From Bifidobacteriaceae bacterium (lineage in GTDB: Bacteria > Actinomycetota > Actinomycetes > Actinomycetales > WQXJ01), in NCBI GenBank assembly GCA_031268115.1, contig JAIRXV010000362.1, forward strand, positions 1 through 12,188: a DNA stretch of 12,188 bases, written 5' to 3'. Shown here piece by piece: positions 1 through 5,803 of this stretch; positions within the stretch are counted from its first letter, which is position 1, and each line of letters begins with the position of its first letter. Both the position numbers and the translations under genes were made by a program. Below the pieces are notes generated by a model, which worked only from the letters and a program-made list of their open reading frames with translations, was not told the origin of the DNA and ran no database searches.

Positions 1-420
1 CAATTCGAGGGTTCTTCCCTCGGTCGGTTTGGCGGCCCGGCGTCCGCGACCAACCGCTTCTGGTGTCACCGTCACCGCCACGGGCACCGCCGTGTGCTCC
101 TCGCGCCAACTCGCCACACCGGCCCCGCTCATACACACCTTCGCCTCAGCCAACTCGACCACAATGCCCACGGGACCGCGACACGCGAAGTGAGCGCCGG
201 CATCGTCCACGAACACCAACGCGAACGGTGGCAGCGACGACAGCGTGGTGCCGGGGCGGCGTGAACTGACCGCCTCCAACCCCTCCCCCAAAGTGCCCCC
301 ACCGCTCACCAACGACCACAGCGAACGCACCAGCGAAGGATCTGCACCCCCTTCGAGCAGGGCCAACCCGCTCGGGGATGCCAGGGCAAGCCACTCCCCA
401 GGGCGGTAGTCGATCCTCAT
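1..420 (-). CDS. Unrecognised protein downstream of PP2C, N-terminal 140 codons only (runs off the window)
   Basis: The frame is open from an ATG at 420-418 to the window edge with no stop, so only the N terminus is visible. The start is well supported. A GGAGG Shine-Dalgarno lies at 431-427 with a 6-nt spacer, and the ATG overlaps the TGA of the upstream phosphatase gene in an ATGA. The protein begins MRIDYRPGEWLALASPSG and continues with LEGGADPSLVRSLWSLV, a short hydrophobic stretch (SSLPPFALVFVDD, about residues 60-72), and a beta-rich region to about residue 120. The tail is basic and possibly linker-like (GRGRRAAKP). I see no signal peptide, membrane helix or catalytic motif. In related actinobacterial clusters the gene after PP2C often encodes a protein with a conserved N-terminal domain of this kind and a C-terminal FHA domain, sometimes followed by a Ser/Thr kinase gene. 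An FHA-type product is therefore a guess that the missing C terminus would settle. Coding status is confident; function is not. Confidence 0.8.
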   Translation of the reverse strand, partial: MRIDYRPGEWLALASPSGLALLEGGADPSLVRSLWSLVSGGGTLGEGLEAVSSRRPGTTLSSLPPFALVFVDDAGAHFACRGPVGIVVELAEAKVCMSGAGVASWREEHTAVPVAVTVTPEAVGRGRRAAKPTEGRTLEL

Positions 421-1253
421 GATTCGCCTCCAGGCGTCCGGTGGGCCTGGGGCACCGTGTCCTCGCTGGCTGCGGCCAGCTCATCGACTGTCATCGCTTC
501 GATTGGAGCATCGCCGCCCAAACCCCACGCGTCTACTACGACAATCGAAATGTTATCCCTGCCACCGCCGTTCAAGGCCGCCCGCAGGAGAGTCTTGGTC
601 GCATCCGCGGGATCGGCGTTGACCATCAAGGCCGCGGCGATCTCGTGATCGGGCACTTCACTGGTCAAACCGTCGGAGCATATGAGGATCCGATCCGATT
701 CGCCGATCGGGATGAGCCAATAGTCCGGGTCGTCGCGAGCACCCCCGCCCAACGCTTTGGTGACAACGTTGCGCCGCGGATGGTGCGAAATCTGATCCCG
801 AGCTATCCGTCCGGCATCGACCATCTCCTGGACCTCCGAATGGTCCACCGAAAGCTGCTCCAGGCGGGCATCGGTCAACTTGTAGGTCCGCGAATCGCCA
901 AGGTTTACCACGAGCCAGTACGGCAAACCATCCTGATCGACTATCACCACGCCAGACACGGTAGTCCCAGCCTGACGGTTGGCGTGAATCGCATCGAGTT
1001 CGAAGATGCGTTCCCTCGCCACGTCCAGGCGAGTCTTGACGGCCGCGACATCGACGGGGACTTGGAGGGCCAGTTTTCCCATCTCTTCCACGACGATGGC
1101 GCTCGCCAGATTCCCCGAATCGTGTCCGCCCATACCATCGGCCACAATGAAAACCGGGTTATGGGCGAAAATCGCGTCCTCGTTGATCCGGCGCACCCGA
1201 CCAACATGCGTCACGGCCGATGAAGCAACGGTCAGCTCTACGGTTTGTTCCAT
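417..1253 (-). CDS. PP2C-family (PPM) Ser/Thr protein phosphatase, soluble
   Basis: This 278-residue protein spans a whole bacterial PP2C catalytic domain. It would dephosphorylate phospho-Ser/Thr proteins in the cytoplasm using two Mn/Mg ions. The expected motifs occur in order: GRVRRINEDA (residues 18-27), VADGMGGHDSG (37-47, metal-binding Asp39), AGTTVSGVVI (95-104), VVNLGDSRTYKL (115-126), DHS (137-139), ICSDGLTSEV (191-200, metal Asp194) and GGRDNISIVVVD (230-241, metal Asp233). All core metal aspartates are present, so it should be active. There is no membrane helix, unlike the membrane-anchored PstP type. The last 35 or so residues form an acidic, probably disordered tail. The ATG lies 5 bp after the stop of the FHA gene, with a GGGAGGG Shine-Dalgarno inside that gene. 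Its stop overlaps the next start (ATGA). Likely substrates are the neighbouring FHA protein, a kinase outside the window, or other products of this operon, but this is inferred from position only. Confidence 0.96.
   Translation of the reverse strand: MEQTVELTVASSAVTHVGRVRRINEDAIFAHNPVFIVADGMGGHDSGNLASAIVVEEMGKLALQVPVDVAAVKTRLDVARERIFELDAIHANRQAGTTVSGVVIVDQDGLPYWLVVNLGDSRTYKLTDARLEQLSVDHSEVQEMVDAGRIARDQISHHPRRNVVTKALGGGARDDPDYWLIPIGESDRILICSDGLTSEVPDHEIAAALMVNADPADATKTLLRAALNGGGRDNISIVVVDAWGLGGDAPIEAMTVDELAAASEDTVPQAHRTPGGES
427..431 (-). promoter_or_regulatory. Ribosome binding site fixing the start of the 420-1 gene
   Basis: GGAGG on the minus strand sits 6 nt before the ATG at 420, inside the last codons of the phosphatase gene. 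It decides the start of a gene whose product is otherwise unrecognised and supports it as a real coding sequence. Confidence 0.75.
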
Positions 1254-1258
1254 TGCGG

Positions 1259-3424
1259 CTAGCCCTCCCGCACCGTGAAGGAACGCTCACCGAAACGGAC
1301 CGTATCGCCCGGCCGGACCGAGGACGCACCGCCGGCCGCGACCGGTTCCTCCGAGCCGTACTGACGCACCACCACGGTTCCGTTGGTGCTCATCCGGTCC
1401 CGAACCCAAAGGCCTCCCGCCTCCAAACCGAACGCGAGGTGCGTGCGCGAGACGGACATCGCTGGGTCCCGGATGGGGACCAGGTGGACCACGTCGTCCT
1501 CGCCTCGGCGGGCCTGCGGGCGGCGGCCCACCAGTCCGTCCCCGCGTACCACCACCGATTCGCCGGTGTCGAAACTCAACACGTACGTTGCGGCGGGCAT
1601 GCCTGGCGTTGGGGATCGGCGAGTGGTCCGGATGTCGCCGTCATCGTCCGTGGACGATGCCGGCCCTTGCCCCTGGGAAGCAAAGAACCCCGACGTGTCC
1701 ACTGGCGCCCCCGGTGGGCTCGCCGCTGGCGGCGACCCCACTGACCCTGGGGGCGGGGCTACATGAGGGAGTGATGGGCGGGCGGGCGCGGGAGCTTCCG
1801 GGGACCGGTTTGGGTTGACCCCGGGAACCGATGTGATCTTGGCTCCTGGCTTCAGCAGGGGCGGGGCTGGCAGGGGCGGGGCTGGCAGGGGGGGAGCGGG
1901 CGCCGGAGCCGGGGTGGGGGCGGAGGCCGGGGTGGGGGCGGGTGCCGGGGTGGGGGCGGAGGCCGGGGTGGGGGCGGAGGCCGGGGTGGGGTGACCTGGG
2001 GATGGGTCGGGGGCGCCGTGTTCGGCGCCGTAGCCTTGGGCCGGGCCGCCCGCAATCGGAACACCGGAGATCGGGACACCCGCACTAGGCGGGTAACCCC
2101 CAACCGGACCAGGTGTACCCGCACTGGGCGGGTAACCACCAACCGGACCAGGAGCACCAGCACTAGGCGCGTAACCCCCAACCGGACCAGGAGCAGAACC
2201 AGGAACCGGACCAGGAGCACCGGCGTAGGGAGCGCCCGGTGCCGCGGGGCCTTGGGCACCGGCGTTGGGGCGTGCCCCCGGCACGCCCGCCCCCGGGAAC
2301 TCGCCATACCCCGGCGCGGCGGTGGGCGCCCAACCCGCCGGTGCGGACGAGAGGGGCGCGGCGGGCGTCTGCCAGGACGTGGGCGCACCCGTAGCGCCGG
2401 CCACCGTCTGCCCCACAGGTGTGACGGACCGCAGGCCCGGGGGCGGGTCGGCGGCCGGGACCACGCTGGCGCGCGATTGCGCCAGCGCTGCCGTGGCTCG
2501 CGCGTCGATCAACCACACGCCCGCCCCCTTGTCATACCAGGCGCGGTGTGCCCGGCTGTCGGAGAGCAGGGTGACAAGCATGACAATGAACAACACCATT
2601 CCCGTGATCGCCGTGAGCGCGACCGCGATATAGATGAACAACATGTTCGCGAGCGCCGGAAGTAGGTAACACGGCAGCATCGTGACAACCGCGAGGTACC
2701 CGGCGGTGTTGATGCGCAGATTCCTGCCGATGACAGCGCCATACCCGGGCGGATCGGCCGTTCCAGCGTGGGCGAGGCGTAACCCGAGGGCGGCCCGCCC
2801 CACCGTCAGACCCGTGGAGCCCGCCCACACCGCGAAACCGACTAAGCCGATGATCGCCAAGAAGCCGACGGTGGCTAGGATCGGCACCGGCAACAAGGGT
2901 AAAGGTCCATCAAGATCAAAGTCGCCGCCGAGTTCCAGTTCCCGAACGGCGGCCCTGATGGCACCCTTGGTGAGCGGAACGAAGACCACCGCGATTGCCA
3001 AAGCGATCACGGCCGCGTAGATCACCTGGTCGATCACGGCGGCCCCGACCCGTTTGCCGATCGAAGCCGGCACGACACTGGGATCGAGCGTCGACCGCGC
3101 CGCTTGGGCGGCGGGCACACCCTGGGGCACGCCCCAACCCCCGCCGCCTTGACCAGTGAAGTTGGGGGGAACACCCACTCCGCTCGCGGCCACTCCCGGC
3201 GCCGCCTCTCCCGCACCACCTGGCGCGCCGGGTGCGCCCGCCAACACTCCACCGGGCACGGTCGGGGCGCTGGGGGGTATTCCGACCACCTGGGTCAGGG
3301 GTGGCGCGAGCGGTGTCGGAGCGCCGGGTCGGCGTTCCTGCCGCGCGCCGCATCGGCGGCAATATTGGGTCCCGCCTGGCAGGGCAGTACCGCAGGCCTC
3401 ACATGCGAACTCTGGCTCGGGCAT
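1259..3424 (-). CDS. Zinc ribbon - RDD membrane domain - Pro/Ala/Gly linker - FHA domain fusion protein
   Basis: This 721-residue protein has four parts. Residues 8-25 form a zinc ribbon with two CxxC knuckles (C8/C11 and C22/C25). A Pro/Gly-rich spacer leads to an RDD domain at about 118-310. The family's signature residues fit R125 and D132 in the first helix (GKRVGAAVIDQV) and D298 near the end (AWYDKGAGVWLI), with about four hydrophobic helices near 127-150, 178-203, 242-258 and 260-288. Residues 311-610 are low complexity and include two tandem repeats. Residues 613-721 are an FHA phosphothreonine-binding domain with the expected GR (633-634), SRTH (659-662) and STNGT (679-683) residues, so phosphopeptide binding should be intact. 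The zinc ribbon and FHA domain are presumably both cytoplasmic. The ATG lies 6 bp after the upstream stop; only a weak GAAGGGG stands 12 nt ahead, so coupling is likely. Role inferred: a membrane scaffold recruited by Thr phosphorylation, opposed by the PP2C encoded next. RDD domains are also known in Na+/H+ antiporters, but transport is not shown here. Confidence 0.93.
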   Translation of the reverse strand: MPEPEFACEACGTALPGGTQYCRRCGARQERRPGAPTPLAPPLTQVVGIPPSAPTVPGGVLAGAPGAPGGAGEAAPGVAASGVGVPPNFTGQGGGGWGVPQGVPAAQAARSTLDPSVVPASIGKRVGAAVIDQVIYAAVIALAIAVVFVPLTKGAIRAAVRELELGGDFDLDGPLPLLPVPILATVGFLAIIGLVGFAVWAGSTGLTVGRAALGLRLAHAGTADPPGYGAVIGRNLRINTAGYLAVVTMLPCYLLPALANMLFIYIAVALTAITGMVLFIVMLVTLLSDSRAHRAWYDKGAGVWLIDARATAALAQSRASVVPAADPPPGLRSVTPVGQTVAGATGAPTSWQTPAAPLSSAPAGWAPTAAPGYGEFPGAGVPGARPNAGAQGPAAPGAPYAGAPGPVPGSAPGPVGGYAPSAGAPGPVGGYPPSAGTPGPVGGYPPSAGVPISGVPIAGGPAQGYGAEHGAPDPSPGHPTPASAPTPASAPTPAPAPTPASAPTPAPAPAPPLPAPPLPAPPLLKPGAKITSVPGVNPNRSPEAPAPARPSLPHVAPPPGSVGSPPAASPPGAPVDTSGFFASQGQGPASSTDDDGDIRTTRRSPTPGMPAATYVLSFDTGESVVVRGDGLVGRRPQARRGEDDVVHLVPIRDPAMSVSRTHLAFGLEAGGLWVRDRMSTNGTVVVRQYGSEEPVAAGGASSVRPGDTVRFGERSFTVREG
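1263..1269 (-). promoter_or_regulatory. Ribosome binding site of the PP2C phosphatase gene
   Basis: GGGAGGG on the minus strand lies 9 nt before the ATG at 1253, within the final codons of the FHA-protein gene. The two genes are separated by only 5 bp. Confidence 0.6.
1858..1894 (-). repeat. 15-bp repeats encoding (Leu-Pro-Ala-Pro-Pro)n, with a dense G-tract on the plus strand
   Basis: Two exact copies of GGGGCGGGGCTGGCA (plus strand, 1858-1872 and 1873-1887) are followed by a run of seven G. They encode LPAPP repeats at about protein residues 512-524. The plus strand here has the form G4-N1-G4-N6-G4-N1-G4, which fits a canonical G-quadruplex pattern on the template strand. Confidence 0.8.
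1895..1990 (-). repeat. Imperfect 18-bp tandem repeats encoding an (Ala-Ser-Ala-Pro-Thr-Pro)-type tract
   Basis: About five units of the form GGTGGGGGCGGAGGCCGG (plus-strand reading) encode the alternating Pro/Ala tract at protein residues 479-510, with Ser/Pro alternation between units. They lie between the RDD and FHA domains and are likely to behave as an extended, flexible spacer. Period 18 keeps the reading frame. Confidence 0.85.
2078..2194 (-). repeat. Three tandem 39-bp repeats in the FHA-protein linker
   Basis: Three consecutive near-identical units encode the 13-residue motif xPGPVGGYxPSAG (protein residues 411-449), with only the first residue and one Ala/Pro position varying. The units are in frame, so gain or loss of a copy would change linker length without breaking the gene. 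A related partial motif (APGPVPGS) sits just before the array. Confidence 0.9.
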
Positions 3425-3430
3425 GGCCAG

Positions 3431-5803
3431 TCACCACCCCTTCTTTGCTAGCTGGTGTCCAGAAACAGGGCCGCGCACGGGACGCCCGGCCGTCCGCCGG
3501 CGCGCTACCGGGCGGCGCATCGAAGCTATGGCGATGGCCGCACGGACCCGGCGCCACCACCCCACCTTTCGCCCAATCTCGCGGCGGGCCGTGGCAATGT
3601 CCGACCAAAAGTCGTCCACCTCGGCGTCGGTCGGTTCGATGCCGGCAAACACGCCCGCATCGGCTCGTTGGGCGAGCACCAACACACCTGGCGTACCGAA
3701 TGACTCCGCGAGCAGGCCCGCGCCTTCCCATCGCGTGGATGCGCGCGGGGTGGCCGTGCCTAGGTCAGTCGCGTAGTCCAGGATCTCGCGCCAGCCGCCG
3801 GATAGACGGGTTGAGGCCGATGCCGCAGCTCGCCGCCGTTTGGACCGCCTGCGTTTCGCTATCAAGATCGCAACCACGGGAGCGACGATCGCCAGGATCG
3901 GCACGGCAATCAGCAACACCAAACGGACGATTGGACCCCAATCGGTTGGCGGCTCCTCGTCCTTCTCGTCTTCTTCCGAATCGTCGGGCAGGGCCTGCGG
4001 CGGCAACTCGGCGGGCGCCTCGGGAGGGGGCGGCGGCTGAAGCACCTCGGGTTGCGGCTCTTGGCGGGCCCGCGGGCTTTGAGCGAGCAGCACCTGATCT
4101 TCCGGCGGAGTCGGATCGAACGCGACCCAACCCACCCGATCAAACGCGACCTCCACCCAGGCGTGAACGTCATCGCCGGTTACGTGCCACACCTCACCCG
4201 CTCCACCCGGCGCGCCGGGGTCGCGATGGAAACCCATCACCACGCGGGCAGGTATTCCCAACTGCCGAGCCATCAGTGCCATCGCGGCCGCATACTGTTC
4301 GTCGTCCCCGATCATTTGGTTCGCGCGCAACAGCTCTTCGATGCGATTGGCGGAGTGGCCGGGTCGGGAGGGTGCGTCATCGGCCAACCCGTGCGAGAAG
4401 AAGCCGTGTTCCGGATCGACTAGACCGTCCACCAATCCTCGGACCCGCTCATAATCCGCGGTGGCGGCACCGACAAACCGTCCACCCACGGATGTAGCCG
4501 AATCCGGCGCCCCTTCCACCGGAGGAAGCTCCTTGGAGGCCAACGTCAACGCGGCCAACAAGTTCGGGTCGGGTGAAGCGGGCAGTACCGTGGTCAAACT
4601 GAAAGAATCTTCCGCCATCAACCCGGCGGGATTCACTAGGGCATTCGCTTCGGCGTTGAGATACAGCTCGGCCTGGAGCGCCGACGCCCGGGCACCGCCG
4701 AATTCGACGCCACTGACAAACCCGGCCGTGGGCACCCACACACCTCCGTAATCTCGCACGGTCACGGTCACGCGGGCCGGCGTTCCAGCGACATCCAAAG
4801 GCGCGGGGAAAACCGGCCCCACCTTGTTGTAGAGACCCGTATCGGCACTACGTCCGGCGCCGACTGCAAACACTAGACCATCGTAGGCGTCCATCACCGC
4901 CAACCGCAGACGAGCGTCCGGCGCCAACCCCTCGACATCGAACAGCACGGCCTCTTCCTGATCGCGCACAATCGAACGGAACGAGACCAACGGGCTGGCA
5001 TATTGGCGCATATCCAGCGGCGGCACCACGTGGGCGCGGGCAACATCGCGGTTCAGTCCGGCCGTGAGCGGCCCAAAGGCCCCGACCCCGGCCAGGATCG
5101 TGGCCGCAAGGACGATGGCGGTGTCCCGCACCCGGGCCACGAACAGAGCACGGCGGGCATCGGCCCTCAACAACTGGTCCTGCCTCACATCGCCTGCCGC
5201 GCGCGCCGCCCGGACGCGCCACGACAGCCACGTGGGAGCGACAATCGCGATAGCCAAGGCCTGGACGAGCGGCCAAGCGGTCTCCTGGGTTCCCATCGCG
5301 ATGGTGGCGATGAAAACAGCGGCGACTGGCGCCATCGTCCACGAAGGCCAGCGGCACCGCCATGCCGCCGAGGCGGCCGCGACCGTTCCAACCAACGCAA
5401 CCAGGAATGGCACCACGTCCACTTCTTGGAAATACTCCACCGGCACGGTGGCGGTCAGGAATTGGCGCCATGAGGCGACAACGCCGATGGCAAGCCCGCG
5501 CACCGTGGTCAAATTGGGGATCAACCCGAAAACGGCAGTAGCCGGCAGGGCCAGCGCACCGCCGGCCAGGAAATAGACGCTGACAGTGGCGCCCGCCACG
5601 CTGAGGGAGGACCACCGGCGCCAGGCCCCAACCCAGGCGATGGCGCCCCCGAGGACAAGGCCGCCTAGGGCGGGACGAAGAAAGCCAAATCCTTGGTAAG
5701 CGGGCATGAATCCGACAAGGCCGGCGATTAGCAGAACCGCCACCGCGGCGCCGTCGATGGCGGCGGGGCGGGTCAACGCTCGGATAGAAGCGGATGGGTT
5801 CAC
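3431..5803 (-). CDS. tgm: Multi-pass membrane protein with transglutaminase-like domain; catalytic Cys replaced by Asp
   Basis: The 790-residue protein matches the DUF3488/TgpA-like architecture: an N-terminal block of about 6-8 hydrophobic helices (near residues 18-36, 44-60, 68-90, 131-148, 157-171, 177-194 and 228-247), an extracytoplasmic region with a transglutaminase-like core (about 445-570), a Pro- and acid-rich linker (578-622), one more helix (624-648), then a basic stop-transfer segment and a cytoplasmic tail. The core keeps the triad His (H547 in HAWVE) and Asp (D563 in FDPTP) and the GIPARVVMGF strand. At the cysteine position it reads GDDEQY (499-504), with D501 where the family has Cys, so classical acyl transfer or protease activity is not expected. 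I chose the GTG at 5803-5801. It forms a GTGA overlap with the DUF58 stop and leaves all helices intact; the frame stays open upstream to 6082, but that part overlaps DUF58 coding sequence. No strong Shine-Dalgarno is seen, only GGGGG 11 nt away, which suggests coupled translation. The symbol follows the bifidobacterial PFNA cluster usage. Confidence 0.92.
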   Translation of the reverse strand: MNPSASIRALTRPAAIDGAAVAVLLIAGLVGFMPAYQGFGFLRPALGGLVLGGAIAWVGAWRRWSSLSVAGATVSVYFLAGGALALPATAVFGLIPNLTTVRGLAIGVVASWRQFLTATVPVEYFQEVDVVPFLVALVGTVAAASAAWRCRWPSWTMAPVAAVFIATIAMGTQETAWPLVQALAIAIVAPTWLSWRVRAARAAGDVRQDQLLRADARRALFVARVRDTAIVLAATILAGVGAFGPLTAGLNRDVARAHVVPPLDMRQYASPLVSFRSIVRDQEEAVLFDVEGLAPDARLRLAVMDAYDGLVFAVGAGRSADTGLYNKVGPVFPAPLDVAGTPARVTVTVRDYGGVWVPTAGFVSGVEFGGARASALQAELYLNAEANALVNPAGLMAEDSFSLTTVLPASPDPNLLAALTLASKELPPVEGAPDSATSVGGRFVGAATADYERVRGLVDGLVDPEHGFFSHGLADDAPSRPGHSANRIEELLRANQMIGDDEQYAAAMALMARQLGIPARVVMGFHRDPGAPGGAGEVWHVTGDDVHAWVEVAFDRVGWVAFDPTPPEDQVLLAQSPRARQEPQPEVLQPPPPPEAPAELPPQALPDDSEEDEKDEEPPTDWGPIVRLVLLIAVPILAIVAPVVAILIAKRRRSKRRRAAASASTRLSGGWREILDYATDLGTATPRASTRWEGAGLLAESFGTPGVLVLAQRADAGVFAGIEPTDAEVDDFWSDIATARREIGRKVGWWRRVRAAIAIASMRRPVARRRTAGRPVRGPVSGHQLAKKGW

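Noticed and set aside
146..484. Minus-strand 112-codon frame overlapping PP2C and the 420-1 gene
   Set aside because: It overlaps two better-supported frames. The 420-1 frame has a good Shine-Dalgarno and balanced composition, while this one is Arg/Gly-rich without features.
441..1223. Plus-strand open frame of 260 codons
   Set aside because: It lies wholly antisense to the PP2C gene, whose metal-binding motifs are complete. It is a codon-bias shadow.
3232..4497. Plus-strand open frame of 421 codons
   Set aside because: It is Arg/Pro-rich low-complexity translation opposite the FHA and transglutaminase-like genes, with no recognisable motif, and spans two real genes.
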